Shown: piece after piece, positions 17,992-27,301 of the stretch
How the letters are laid out: each line of letters starts with the position of its first letter
Position numbering within the stretch: the stretch's first letter is position 1
Origin: Crocinitomicaceae bacterium
Lineage (GTDB): Bacteria; Bacteroidota; Bacteroidia; Flavobacteriales_D; Crocinitomicaceae
Direction: 5' to 3'
Length of the DNA stretch: 64,000 bases
Assembly: GCA_028689775.1 (NCBI GenBank)
Contig: JAQVCM010000002.1
Span: forward strand, 204,888 to 268,887
Notes under the pieces: generated by a model
The model's input: only the letters and a program-made list of their open reading frames with translations
What the model was told of the DNA's origin: nothing
Databases searched by the model: none
Program-made: the position numbers and the translations under genes

Positions 17992-19032
17992 TTATGAATA
18001 CATCTTTTTATAATATTCCTGATACGAACCGCTTGTAATGTCTTTCACCCAATTTTGGTTTTCTAAATACCAATCTACCGTTTTGCTCAAACCTTCTTCA
18101 AACTGAATGGACGGTTTCCAGCCTAATTCTGTTTCCAGTTTGGTGGCATCAATCGCGTAGCGCATGTCGTGACCAGCTCGGTCTTTGATGTAGGTGATTA
18201 AAGAAGCGCTTGTTCCCGGTTCGCGGTTTAGTTTTTCATCCATCAAACGGCATAAAAAGTTCACCAAATCGATGTTGGTCCATTCGTTTAAACCGCCTAC
18301 GTTGTATGTTTCGCCCAAAGTTCCGTTGTGGAAAATTGCATCAATCGCCGAGGCGTGATCTTCAACCCAAAGCCAATCTCTGATGTTTTCGCCTTTGCCA
18401 TAAATTGGAAGCGCTTGCATGTTCAAAATGTTGTTGATCATCAAGGGAATTAACTTTTCTGGGAAATGGTGACTGCCGTAATTGTTGGAACAATTAGACA
18501 TCTTGATTGGAAAATCATAGGTGTGAAAAAATGCTTTCACGAAGTGATCTGATGATGCTTTTGAAGCTGAATACGGACTTCTTGGATCGTAAGCGGTTGT
18601 TTCTTTGAATAAATCGGTTTCGTTCAAACTTCCATAAACTTCATCGGTAGAAACGTGGTGAAAAACATGGTCTTTTCCATCTTTCCAGAAGCTTTTGGCA
18701 ACGGATAATAAATTCAAAGTTCCAATTACATTGGTCATCGCAAACTCCAATGGATTTTCGATGCTTCTGTCCACATGAGATTCTGCTGCAAGGTGAATGA
18801 CGTGTGTAATTTGATGTTCTTTAAATGCATTGCTTACGTCTTCAATCGAGCAAATATCTCCTTTTACAAAGGTGTAATTTGCTTTTTCATCGATGTCTTT
18901 TAAGTTCGATAAATTCCCCGCATAGGTTAATTTATCAAAGTTTACGATTTGATAGTGTGGATATTTATTTACAAAACGTCGAATAACGTGCGAGCCAATA
19001 AAGCCTGCTCCACCAGTGATTAGTATATTCAT
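17992..19032 (-). CDS. rfbB: dTDP-glucose 4,6-dehydratase
   Basis: Short-chain dehydrogenase that converts dTDP-glucose to dTDP-4-keto-6-deoxyglucose, the entry to dTDP-L-rhamnose and related sugars for surface polysaccharide. 346 residues from the ATG at 19032. NAD-binding GGAGFIG is at 7-13, the catalytic STDE at 128-131 and YxxxK at Tyr154/Lys158. The start overlaps the stop of the GH3 gene by an ATGA, so the two are co-translated. The partners rfbA, rfbC and rfbD are not in the window. Confidence 0.95.
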   Translation of the reverse strand: MNILITGGAGFIGSHVIRRFVNKYPHYQIVNFDKLTYAGNLSNLKDIDEKANYTFVKGDICSIEDVSNAFKEHQITHVIHLAAESHVDRSIENPLEFAMTNVIGTLNLLSVAKSFWKDGKDHVFHHVSTDEVYGSLNETDLFKETTAYDPRSPYSASKASSDHFVKAFFHTYDFPIKMSNCSNNYGSHHFPEKLIPLMINNILNMQALPIYGKGENIRDWLWVEDHASAIDAIFHNGTLGETYNVGGLNEWTNIDLVNFLCRLMDEKLNREPGTSASLITYIKDRAGHDMRYAIDATKLETELGWKPSIQFEEGLSKTVDWYLENQNWVKDITSGSYQEYYKKMYS

Positions 19033-20552
19033 TGTATTTCTTTTTCTTTTAAAAATTGCGCCCATTGTGATGCTTGAAATTCATTCATCACCCGCGGGAA
19101 TTTATTTTGGGAACCGATTTTCCCTAATTTTGCCATGAATTCGTAGAAATAGTTGGTTGGGATCACCTTCACAACTGGGTTTCCTAAATTAAATTTTCTG
19201 CAGGTTGCATAGTCATCATTTAGCAAAGCCAAATTCTTATCTATTTCCTGTAAAACCAAATCTTTGTCTACGTCAGCATCGATGCCAAGTGTCCATTGAT
19301 GATTTAAATTTACTTTGTCTGCAAATACTGCGAATTCTTGAATTTCAACATTCAGATTTTCACAAACCTGAACGATTGCTTCGTTGATGTTATCCATGGA
19401 AAGGTGTTCGCCGGCCAAACTTAAATATTGTTTGATTCTTCCCGTGATTTTGATTTCGCGATTCTCAACATCTGTAAACTGAACCAAATCTCCGATAATG
19501 TATCTCCAAAGTCCCGCATTTGTTGAAATCACAAGTGCGTAATCAACTCCCTTTTCAACCTGATTTAGTGTCAAGGCTTTGTGTTTGTCGATTGGATTAC
19601 AATTTGAAAAATGCAGTGCGTCGTAAGGAATAAATTCATAAAAAACACCTGAATCGATGAGTAATTTCATGCCTTCTTTCTCCGTAGAAAGTTGGTATGC
19701 AAAATACCCTTCACTTGCTAAGTACGTATTTAAACAGTGTAAAGGAGTTTTAGAAACACGCTCTAATCTTTTTAAATAAGGCTGAATAAAAACGCCTCCA
19801 TGCACATATACTTTTAGATTTGGCCAAATGTCATGAATGGACTCTAATTCGTATCGTTCAATGATTTTCTCAATCAACATGATGCACCAACTTGGAACTC
19901 CCGCAATGATTCCGATGTCCCAATTGGGAGCTTCTTCAATCATGATTTCCATTTTCTTACTCCAATCCTTGATACGCGTAGTTTTACTGCTCGGTCTAGT
20001 AAATGGGGAAACGATCCACGTGGTGTGTTTTTTCAAAATCCCACTTAAATCTCCTTCAATGTGATTTTGTATTTTCGTCAATTCTGTTGAGCCACCAACT
20101 ACCAAGATCGATTTTTGGAAAAAAGAAGGAGGTAAGTCTAAGCTCAACAAAGTGGTCATTTGTTTGATGCTTGTTTTTTGAAAGGAACGAATCATGTCTT
20201 GTGTTACAGGAATTCGCTTACTTGGCGACCCTGTCGTGCCGGACGAAAGCGCAAAAAACTTCGTGACACCAGGCCATGTATTGTCCTTTATTCCATCAAT
20301 TGATCGGTGTAACCAGTTTTGATAAAACTGTTCATATTCAACGATCGGAACTGACTTTTGAAATGCGCTAATGAAATCATTTTCTTCTAGAACTTTCGTG
20401 AATTGATAGTTTATACCAAAGTTTGTCTTTTTTGCTTTTTCAATGAGTGAATTCAGCGTACTAATCTGAAAATCAAAAGAAGTTTTGGGGTTAGAATTAA
20501 TCTTACTCCCAATTTCTGTTGTTTTTTTAATGAGTCGTCCAACGATTTGCAT
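19029..20552 (-). CDS. GH3 family acyl-adenylating protein
   Basis: 507 residues of the GH3 branch of the ANL superfamily (plant homologues join amino acids to auxin or jasmonate). The ATP-binding P-loop-like motif is ALSSGTTGSPSKRIP at ~101-115; the adenylate-contacting region LNTYLASEGYFA and the C-terminal GDLVQFT and GRIKQYLSLAGEHLS segments are conserved. Bacterial GH3 proteins have no settled function. The ATGA overlap with rfbB suggests a link to sugar or surface-lipid chemistry, for example amidating or acylating a carboxylate, but that is speculation from position. Confidence 0.88.
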   Translation of the reverse strand: MQIVGRLIKKTTEIGSKINSNPKTSFDFQISTLNSLIEKAKKTNFGINYQFTKVLEENDFISAFQKSVPIVEYEQFYQNWLHRSIDGIKDNTWPGVTKFFALSSGTTGSPSKRIPVTQDMIRSFQKTSIKQMTTLLSLDLPPSFFQKSILVVGGSTELTKIQNHIEGDLSGILKKHTTWIVSPFTRPSSKTTRIKDWSKKMEIMIEEAPNWDIGIIAGVPSWCIMLIEKIIERYELESIHDIWPNLKVYVHGGVFIQPYLKRLERVSKTPLHCLNTYLASEGYFAYQLSTEKEGMKLLIDSGVFYEFIPYDALHFSNCNPIDKHKALTLNQVEKGVDYALVISTNAGLWRYIIGDLVQFTDVENREIKITGRIKQYLSLAGEHLSMDNINEAIVQVCENLNVEIQEFAVFADKVNLNHQWTLGIDADVDKDLVLQEIDKNLALLNDDYATCRKFNLGNPVVKVIPTNYFYEFMAKLGKIGSQNKFPRVMNEFQASQWAQFLKEKEIQ

Positions 20553-20759
20553 AGATCTTTACGTTAATTTCTAATAGGTTCTGAATCTGCCGAGGCGAAA
20601 AAAACCTGTTCAAATATACTTAAAAAATAATAGTTCAAATAAAATGAATGCTGCGAAGATAAGGGATTAGTTTGTCCAATTTCAAGAACCCATTTCTTAA
20701 TTATCTTAATAAATTGAAATTTATACGCTTTAATTCGAAAAAAGTATCATTCTATTGAG

Positions 20760-20767
20760 TAACTTTG
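20760..20767 (+). promoter_or_regulatory. Putative -7 box of the universal stress gene
   Basis: TAACTTTG, full TAnnTTTG match, 34 nt before the ATG at 20802. The rest of the 20553-20801 gap shows nothing recognisable. Confidence 0.4.
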
Positions 20768-20801
20768 TTGTGGACTAAAAAAAACTAGAAATTTTGAAAC
20801 T

Positions 20802-21620
20802 ATGAAAAATAAGACATTTATTGTTCCACATGATTTTACGAATGTAGCTGACAATGCATTGAGTCATGCGCTTGCTACTGCTAGTATTGTTGATGCGAAA
20901 ATTTATTTGTTGCACGTTGTAACAAAAGAAAAAGAAATTATTCAAGCGCAGCAAAAATTACAAGATTTAATTACAGCACTAGAAACAACTGTAGAGATTG
21001 TACCGATTGTAAGAATCGGAAGTATTTTTGATGACATCGGAAATTTTGCAGCAGAACATCATGCGGATTTAATCTTTATGGGTACGCACGGTCAACATGG
21101 TTGGCAGCATATTACTGGAAGTCACGCATTAAAGGTAATCACCCGTTCTTCAGTTCCGTTTGTAGTTGTCCAAGAGAAAACCATTAAACCAACAGGTTAC
21201 GACGACATCGTTGTTCCATTGGATTTAGAGAAAGAAACAAAACAAAAACTAGCAAATGTTGCGATAATCGCAAAATACTTCAAATCAAGAGTTCACATCA
21301 TCACACCAGACGAAACGGATGAGTTTTTACGCCAACGTGTGAAAGCGAACATCTTGTTTGCCCAGAAGTTTTTTGATGAAAGAGAGATTGAGGTAACCAC
21401 AACCATTGCTCCAGCGAGTGGATTTGACAAGGAAATTGTAAAACATGCTGTTCAAATTGATGCAGATTTAATTGCAATCATGAACCTGAATAAAAATAAC
21501 ATCCTTGGCTTGTTGACTGCTAGTTATGAGCAATACATCATTACCAATGACGCTAAAATACCTACTTTGATTGTAAATCCAGTAGAAAGTCCATACGGAA
21601 CAAGTTTCATGTTCCAGTAG
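20802..21620 (+). CDS. Tandem universal stress protein (UspA fold)
   Basis: 272 residues with two Usp domains: ~1-140 and ~145-272. The first has the typical start TFIVPHDFTNVADNALSHAL and the ATP-binding loop GTHGQHGWQHITGSHALKVI (G-2x-G-9x-G-S/T pattern) followed by VPFVVVQ. The second has the opening strand DDIVVPLDL, but its loop reads MNLNKNNILGLLTASYEQYI and has lost the glycine pattern, so only domain 1 is likely to bind nucleotide. Cytoplasmic; expressed alone with its own -7 box and a terminator at 21640. Confidence 0.9.
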   Translation: MKNKTFIVPHDFTNVADNALSHALATASIVDAKIYLLHVVTKEKEIIQAQQKLQDLITALETTVEIVPIVRIGSIFDDIGNFAAEHHADLIFMGTHGQHGWQHITGSHALKVITRSSVPFVVVQEKTIKPTGYDDIVVPLDLEKETKQKLANVAIIAKYFKSRVHIITPDETDEFLRQRVKANILFAQKFFDEREIEVTTTIAPASGFDKEIVKHAVQIDADLIAIMNLNKNNILGLLTASYEQYIITNDAKIPTLIVNPVESPYGTSFMFQ

Positions 21621-21639
21621 ATTTAAAAACTTATTTTTG

Positions 21640-21672
21640 AAGGAGGAAGGTGAAAACTTTCCTCCTTTTTTC
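21640..21672 (+). terminator. Terminator of the universal stress gene
   Basis: A 12-bp stem with one G-T wobble (21640-21651 with 21656-21667) followed by a T-run, 19 bp after the stop. Confidence 0.75.
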
Positions 21673-21688
21673 GTTAAATTAAAAGATT

Positions 21689-22363
21689 ATGTCATCCCAT
21701 CACGTTGTTCGAGACAAGCAAGAACCGGCTTTGATTATTGCCAATGGAGAAGCTTGTAATCAGAGTTTATTGAATGACTTACTTGAATGGAGTCCATTTG
21801 TGGTGGTTCTTGACGGGGCAATTCATCGGGTGTTAGATTTGAAAATCAAAGTGGATGTTTTGCTTGGTGATTTTGACCGGAATGAAGTGTCAGAAGAAAC
21901 CATTCGAGAAAGTCAGGATGCCATTGAAATTGTGCACACGCCTGATCAAAACAAGACCGATTTAGAAAAGGCAATTGACTTTCTGATTGAACGTGGACAT
22001 CGCGCAGTCAATGTTATTTGGGCTACTGGTCGTAGAGCTGATCACACCATTGGAAATATCACCAGCATCGTTCGTTTTAGAAATAAAATCACGATTACCA
22101 TTCTGGATGATTATTCCACCATTTATTTGTTGCCGAAATCGCCTGAAATTTTCCAAAAATGGTATTCCAAAGGAACTCCAATCTCCTTAATACCTTTGGG
22201 CGATGTGACAGGATTAACAACTGAAAATTTGGTTTATAATCTAAAAAATGATTCGCTCTCCTTGGGATACAAGATCAGCAGTAGCAATGAGGTTGAAAGC
22301 GATGGAATTGTGAAAATAAGTTACGAAGCAGGTGACTTATTGATGATGGAATGTTTGGATTAA
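21689..22363 (+). CDS. Thiamine pyrophosphokinase
   Basis: 224 residues. Makes thiamine diphosphate from thiamine and ATP. Family motifs: DGAIHRVLDLKIKVDVLLGDFD (nucleotide-binding part of the N-domain), QNKTDLEKAIDFL (metal site) and ATGRRADHTIGNI; the C-terminal part is the small thiamine-binding beta domain with VTGLTTENLVYNL. No thi operon genes or TPP riboswitch are visible around it. It lies 53 bp before riboflavin synthase in the same direction. Confidence 0.9.
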   Translation: MSSHHVVRDKQEPALIIANGEACNQSLLNDLLEWSPFVVVLDGAIHRVLDLKIKVDVLLGDFDRNEVSEETIRESQDAIEIVHTPDQNKTDLEKAIDFLIERGHRAVNVIWATGRRADHTIGNITSIVRFRNKITITILDDYSTIYLLPKSPEIFQKWYSKGTPISLIPLGDVTGLTTENLVYNLKNDSLSLGYKISSSNEVESDGIVKISYEAGDLLMMECLD

Positions 22364-22416
22364 AAGCTACTTAAACTCACTATTTTTAGCGAACTTTGTA
22401 AAAAACAAAACGCATT

Positions 22417-22995
22417 ATGTTTACAGGTATTATTGAACAATTAGGTCTGGTTGAAGCCATTGAAATGGAAGAAGGAAACATTCATTTTACCATTTCGGCT
22501 CCATTTACGAATGAATTAAAAATTGATCAAAGTGTTGCTCACAATGGAGTTTGTTTGACAGTTGTAGCATTATCAGAAGGAAACTATACCGTTACCGCAA
22601 TTCAAGAAACCTTGGATAAAACGAATTTAGGAAACTGGGAAGTTGGCACAAAAGTCAATTTAGAAAGATGCATGCAAATGAATGGAAGGTTGGATGGACA
22701 TATTGTTCAAGGACACGTAGATACGACAGCGAAGTGCATTTCAATTGAGGATCAAAATGGAAGTTGGAAATATACTTTTCAGCACGACCCAGAACAAACT
22801 ACGGTTGAAAAAGGTTCGGTTACTGTGAATGGCGTGAGTTTGACGGTTGTTGATTCATTGCAAGATCGTTTTTCAGTTTGCATCATTCCGTTTACGCATG
22901 AACACACCAATTTTCACCAACTGAACGTAAATGATACCGTAAATTTAGAATTTGACATCATTGGTAAATATGTTGCGAAGATGTTGAAAAGGTAG
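22417..22995 (+). CDS. ribE: Riboflavin synthase, alpha chain
   Basis: Converts two 6,7-dimethyl-8-ribityllumazine molecules to riboflavin. 192 residues with the two expected lumazine-binding repeats: MFTGIIEQLGLVE with SVAHNGVCLTV (1-90), and MNGRLDGHIVQGHVDTTA with GSVTVNGVSLTV (91-190). The N-terminal MFTGI, which closes the active site, is intact. No FMN riboswitch is seen upstream. It ends 2 bp before the end of the convergent gene at 22998. Confidence 0.96.
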   Translation: MFTGIIEQLGLVEAIEMEEGNIHFTISAPFTNELKIDQSVAHNGVCLTVVALSEGNYTVTAIQETLDKTNLGNWEVGTKVNLERCMQMNGRLDGHIVQGHVDTTAKCISIEDQNGSWKYTFQHDPEQTTVEKGSVTVNGVSLTVVDSLQDRFSVCIIPFTHEHTNFHQLNVNDTVNLEFDIIGKYVAKMLKR

Positions 22996-22997
22996 TG

Positions 22998-23822
22998 TTA
23001 TGCTCCTGGTTGAGCACATTTTTTTGGACTTCCAATACGAAATGTAAATGTCGCACCGAAAAATGAATACCAATCTTTGGTTCTCGCATTTCCTCTTTTT
23101 CCGAAATCAGATTGATCTAAACTTCTGTTTGCCATTGCAGCAGCAAGCGGTCCATTCGCTTCTTCCAAAGCAACTGAAGGAACATATCGGTTGCCACCAA
23201 CATCATCCAGGTAGTCTGTGAATGTCTTGCGGATGGCGTATTCTAGACCAATAGAAACCTTTGGTCCAAGAGAAGCTTTTACACCAAAGCCTAAGGGAAT
23301 GGTTAATTGAGTTCTACTGTAATTTCCTTTGGACGACAATTCTGAATTTTGACCTTCCGTTCCCAAAGGTTGAAGCTCGTAGGTTTCTCCATCAAATTCT
23401 GCTTTAGGATTCATGGTAAAAACTCCAATTTCTGCCAAGAGATACGCTGTAGCAAGGTATCTCGGATGACCAAGTTGAAAAGGAAAATAATTGAATTCCA
23501 CACCAGTTGCGGCTTCAAAGATGTTGGAAGAAAAACTCAAATTTCTATTTCTAAGGACTTCATTCTTCGCATTTTCATCAGATCCGCGAACGCTTCCGTA
23601 TGAAACATTTACGCGCCACGAAACGCGAGAATTGATGTTGAAGCGATAGAGTAAACTTAAAGCTGGTTGTGTGTTCTTAAAATGATTGTATTGATTTAAA
23701 TCACCAATGTAATAAGAGCCACCAAGCAACACCCCAATTTCGGAACGTGACAAAATGGTTTGTTTTTGTGCAAAACTGATGCTCGCAATCAATGCGAAAA
23801 AAATATTGAGGTTTAATTTCAT
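22998..23822 (-). CDS. Outer-membrane beta-barrel protein (DUF6089-like)
   Basis: 274 residues. Signal peptide MKLNLNIFFALIASISFAQ. The mature protein begins with SEIGVLLGGSYYIGDLN, has RVSWRVNVSYGSVRG and then alternating strands ending with a terminal aromatic strand WYSFFGATFTFRI, typical of an OMP beta-barrel of ~8-12 strands. It resembles the DUF6089 group, often found in Bacteroidota beside uppS/bamA genes, but those neighbours are absent here. Role unknown. Confidence 0.75.
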   Translation of the reverse strand: MKLNLNIFFALIASISFAQKQTILSRSEIGVLLGGSYYIGDLNQYNHFKNTQPALSLLYRFNINSRVSWRVNVSYGSVRGSDENAKNEVLRNRNLSFSSNIFEAATGVEFNYFPFQLGHPRYLATAYLLAEIGVFTMNPKAEFDGETYELQPLGTEGQNSELSSKGNYSRTQLTIPLGFGVKASLGPKVSIGLEYAIRKTFTDYLDDVGGNRYVPSVALEEANGPLAAAMANRSLDQSDFGKRGNARTKDWYSFFGATFTFRIGSPKKCAQPGA

Positions 23823-23882
23823 GTTATTAGATCTCCATTTTCAGAACGGAAAATTACTCAAAAAATTGTGAATGGACTTATT

Positions 23883-24053
23883 AACCTGAGTTCGATTATC
23901 CCATCGAATTTATATCGCTGATTATGAGATTATAATTTACTATTCAAAATTCTCATTGTTCAGCTTTCCAATAAATGACATCCTATTTCGTCATTTTAAA
24001 TAAAAACAGACTGCTTTCTCTCAGAATCTCATTTCTTTTTAATTCGAACCAGT
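23883..24053. mobile_element. MITE-like element, copy 2 (decayed right end)
   Basis: Starts with the same terminal repeat TAACCTGAGTTCGAT (23882-23896) and follows copy 1 (4707) for ~125 bp, including CCATCGAATTTATATCGCTG and TTCAGCTTTCCA. The right terminal repeat is degenerate: AATTCGAACCAG at 24041. It lies in the 358-bp gap between an outer-membrane gene and the lipoprotein gene; the rest of the gap is featureless. Confidence 0.6.
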
Positions 24054-24180
24054 CTCTTGAGTGAAAGTCGATATCTAGAAATCAGAAGGCTTTAAAGATA
24101 AATCGAACAGACAACAAAATACTTTGGATTATGTGCGAATTAAATTATACTTTTGCAGAAGTAAAACTAATATTACACTT

Positions 24181-25791
24181 ATGAACCACTTAACCAAAGC
24201 ACTGACGTACTTTTTGTGTGCAAGTATGTTGATTTTGTCAAGTTGCAAAAAAATGGAATTCGACAAAATAGTAACTGGAGTATGGAACCCAAACCTTGCA
24301 GTTCCGCTTGCTCATTCTAAATTTGGTATTTACGATATTTTAGCACTAACCGATAGTAGCGATTTAGCCGTTATTGATCCGAATAATGGGTCATTGGCGT
24401 TGATTTACGGAGAAGAAGTATCTTCTTATGAGGCAGAAGCAGTCGTGAAAATTGAAGACGTTACTCAAAACGTAGAAATTGATTTAGCGGCTATGAATGC
24501 AGTTCCTGTGCCTGCTTTTAATGGGACATTGACAACCACAACGAATCAAGTTCTTCTTTTTGATGCCAACGGAGCAGAAATGCACCAAGTGAAAGTGAAG
24601 TCCGGATTGCTGACGATGAGTATTTCGACGACGTTAGCGCACGACATAAGCCTGGTAATTACGCTTCCTGAATTGAAAAAAAATGGAACGGCAGTAACTA
24701 AAACAATTTCTCTAAATTATACTGGATCTGTTCCGCAAGCAACTACTCAAGTAATTGATTTAACGGACGCTTTAGCAGATTACACGATGAATAATACGAG
24801 CTTCAATGAGTTGGAAGCTTTCATTTCAACAACGGTTACCGGAACGGGACAACCAATTATCGGAACAGAAAATATTTCTATTGATTTTGCATTTACGAAC
24901 ATTCGTTTTAAAAATGCTACAGGTTATTTTGGTCAGAAAAATTTGGAAATACCAAGTGACACCATCATGCTGAAATTATTTGAAAATTCAACAAGTGGAT
25001 ATTTTGAGCTGGTTAATCCAAAAATTAGATTTATTGTAGACAACTCCTTCGGCTTTCCAATACGTGCGAATTTATCCAATTTAAAAACCATCAATTTAGA
25101 AAACAATACAGAAACTGTTTTGACGGGTTATCCTTCTGTTTTTAACATTGCAAGTCCAACAGCAATGGGGCTTTCAGCTACATCGCAACTTGAATTAAAT
25201 ACCACTAATACGGCTAATTTATCGACTGTTATTTCTTCTGTTCCGAAAGCATTTGTGATTTCTACAATGGCGCAGTCAAATCCAGCTGGAGCAGTTCCTC
25301 CGTTAAATTTCTTGACAGATTCCAGTACACTAAAATTCCGCACCGAAATTGAATTACCACTAGAAGGTTTTGCGTATGGTTTTGAAATGAAAGACACCAT
25401 TGATTTCAGCTTCAACGAAGATGTTTCTCAATTACAATCTGTGATGTTTAGGCTGAATGTTGACAATGGTTTCCCGGTTGAAGTGAAAGCGCAAATTGTA
25501 TTCTTAGATCAGAATAAAATGCCTGTTTTCACGATTTTCAATACGCCAGAAGCATTGGTACAATCGGCTTTGGTGAATAGTGCTGGTCGTGTAAACAAAC
25601 GTTCAAAGAAAATTACGGATATTGGTTTAACCACTCCCCAAATTGCAATGCTCCCGAAAGTAAAGTACATTTTAGTTAATTCAGTAATTGAAACATTAGA
25701 CGGTACAAAAGGTCAAGTTATTAAACTATACGATGATTATACGGTCGAATTAAAGTTAGGACTTCAGGTTCAAGTGAAAGTTCAGTTATAA
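24181..25791 (+). CDS. Hypothetical lipoprotein
   Basis: 536 residues from the ATG at 24181, chosen because it gives a proper lipoprotein signal peptide: MNHLTKALTYFLCASMLILSSCKK, lipobox LSSC, Cys ~22. An earlier in-frame ATG at 24124 would put 19 odd residues before it. The mature part is rich in beta strands and Asn/Thr, with no recognised domain. The next gene, an outer-membrane DUF5723 protein, starts 18 bp later, so the two are probably an operon and may work together at the outer membrane. Confidence 0.75.
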   Translation: MNHLTKALTYFLCASMLILSSCKKMEFDKIVTGVWNPNLAVPLAHSKFGIYDILALTDSSDLAVIDPNNGSLALIYGEEVSSYEAEAVVKIEDVTQNVEIDLAAMNAVPVPAFNGTLTTTTNQVLLFDANGAEMHQVKVKSGLLTMSISTTLAHDISLVITLPELKKNGTAVTKTISLNYTGSVPQATTQVIDLTDALADYTMNNTSFNELEAFISTTVTGTGQPIIGTENISIDFAFTNIRFKNATGYFGQKNLEIPSDTIMLKLFENSTSGYFELVNPKIRFIVDNSFGFPIRANLSNLKTINLENNTETVLTGYPSVFNIASPTAMGLSATSQLELNTTNTANLSTVISSVPKAFVISTMAQSNPAGAVPPLNFLTDSSTLKFRTEIELPLEGFAYGFEMKDTIDFSFNEDVSQLQSVMFRLNVDNGFPVEVKAQIVFLDQNKMPVFTIFNTPEALVQSALVNSAGRVNKRSKKITDIGLTTPQIAMLPKVKYILVNSVIETLDGTKGQVIKLYDDYTVELKLGLQVQVKVQL

Positions 25792-25809
25792 TTACGAAAA
25801 ATCAAGAAA

Positions 25810-27201
25810 ATGAAAAAATTTAATATCAAATCTATTTGGGCTAGTATCCTCTTTATTTTTATTGGTGGAATTGCAATGGCACAAAAGAATCAAACTCTTT
25901 ATGCCTTAGATAATACGCCGCAAGCTCATTATTTAAATCCGGCCTTTAAACCAAAGTCAAAACTGTTTATTAGTTTTTTGATTTTGCCAATTCAAAGCGT
26001 TGGAGTTTCTAACAGTGGTTTTAATTTGAATGACATGTTGAGCAAAAGAGCGCAAGATGACTCTTTGCAGTTGGATCCTGAGAAGGCAATCAAGAAAATG
26101 CAGAAATTAAATTACTTGACCTTAGAAAGTTACAACGAATTGTTTTCATTTGGAATACGTAAAGAGAAAAGCTATTTCAGTTTTTCAGTTACCAATCGTT
26201 TGATCTCCAACGTCATCTATTCCAAAGATTTGTTTCAATTGGCAGCTGAAGGTAACGGTCAAACTTTTCTAGGGAAACGAGCTAGTTTTGATGGAATTGG
26301 AGTGAATGTGAATTCTTACATTGAATATGCAATTGGATTCAATCGAGATATTAATGAAAAGTTCACACTTGGAGCACGAGTAAAAGCGCTTTCTGGAATT
26401 GCCAATGTAAATACACGCAGCAGTAAATTCGGTCTTTACACGGATGAAACCACGTTTAATTTAACCATCGATGGTTCTGCAACAGTCAATACATCAGCAA
26501 TAAAACCACTATACGATTCTCTTGCACCGAGTAACTATAATCCAGCTGCAAATGCATACAACTTCAAAAACTTTGGAATGGCACTTGATTTAGGTGCTAC
26601 ATACCAAGTGAATAAAAAGATTAAGTTATCTGCAAGTTTATTAGACTTGGGTTTTATCAACTGGAAAACAGACAACGCGACTTTTATTTCGAATAACATT
26701 GATTATCGTTTTGAAGGAATTGACTTGAATCGATTTTTGAAAGACTCTACGAATTTAGTTTTTGAACAATTGAAAGATACCTTGAAGGATGTTTTCTCAA
26801 GTGTTGAAAATGACAAGACTTACAAAACAGGTTTGAATACGCGCTTTTATGTTGGCGGAACTTACGATTTAACAAAAAGCATCAATCTTGGAGCTACACT
26901 TTTAAGCGAAGTGATTAAGTCACAGTATCGAGCTGCTTTTATTGTTTCAAGTACCGTGAAATTGAAAAATTGGTTGAGTGCAACTGTGAATTATTCGCAG
27001 CAAGCAAGATCAACAGGAAATGTAGGTGTAGGTCTGTCGCTTCGTGGTGGACCAATTCAGTTTTATGTTATAACGGATAACGTACTCGGATTCATCAGTC
27101 CAGCTAATTCAAAAAACTTCCATGCGAGTTTTGGATTTAGTTTGATGCTAGGTAAAATTGATGACAAAAAAGTAGAACCTTCGAAACCAAGTTTCGAATA
27201 G
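25810..27201 (+). CDS. DUF5723 family outer-membrane protein
   Basis: 463 residues. Signal peptide ends at GGIAMAQ. The mature start QTLYALDNTPQAHYLNPAFKPKSK and the later FNRDINEKFTLGARVKALSGIANV are typical of DUF5723, a FadL/PorV-like beta-barrel group common in Bacteroidota. The C-terminal strand ends with FHASFGFSLMLG. Function is unknown; it probably partners the lipoprotein encoded just upstream. A terminal-repeat relic follows the stop at once, then a strong terminator. Confidence 0.8.
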   Translation: MKKFNIKSIWASILFIFIGGIAMAQKNQTLYALDNTPQAHYLNPAFKPKSKLFISFLILPIQSVGVSNSGFNLNDMLSKRAQDDSLQLDPEKAIKKMQKLNYLTLESYNELFSFGIRKEKSYFSFSVTNRLISNVIYSKDLFQLAAEGNGQTFLGKRASFDGIGVNVNSYIEYAIGFNRDINEKFTLGARVKALSGIANVNTRSSKFGLYTDETTFNLTIDGSATVNTSAIKPLYDSLAPSNYNPAANAYNFKNFGMALDLGATYQVNKKIKLSASLLDLGFINWKTDNATFISNNIDYRFEGIDLNRFLKDSTNLVFEQLKDTLKDVFSSVENDKTYKTGLNTRFYVGGTYDLTKSINLGATLLSEVIKSQYRAAFIVSSTVKLKNWLSATVNYSQQARSTGNVGVGLSLRGGPIQFYVITDNVLGFISPANSKNFHASFGFSLMLGKIDDKKVEPSKPSFE

Positions 27202-27237
27202 TAACCTGAGTTCGATAGGATAATCGAACTCAGGTTA
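27202..27237. repeat. Minimal palindromic copy of the MITE ends (copy 3)
   Basis: TAACCTGAGTTCGAT (27202-27216), six bases, then the exact inverse (27223-27237): a 15-bp-stem hairpin one base after a stop codon. The right arm plus loop, TCGATAGGATAATCGAACTC, matches the first 25 bp of copies 1 and 2 in inverse orientation with one mismatch, so this is a solo end or an extreme internal deletion. Confidence 0.7.
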
Positions 27238-27254
27238 GTAGTATTGAATTTAAA

Positions 27255-27294
27255 AAAAAGAGGCGCTTTCATTGGTTTGAAAGCGCCTCTTTTT
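27255..27294. terminator. Bidirectional terminator between DUF5723 and nadK
   Basis: A perfect 17-bp stem (27255-27271 with 27278-27294), loop TTGGTT, with A-run on one side and T-run on the other, so it works for both convergent genes. Confidence 0.9.
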
Positions 27295-27301
27295 TGTTTT
27301 A

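Noticed and set aside
21661..22420. Possible TPP or FMN riboswitch near thiamine and riboflavin genes
   Set aside because: The leaders are only 40-60 bp and lack the conserved boxes of either riboswitch.
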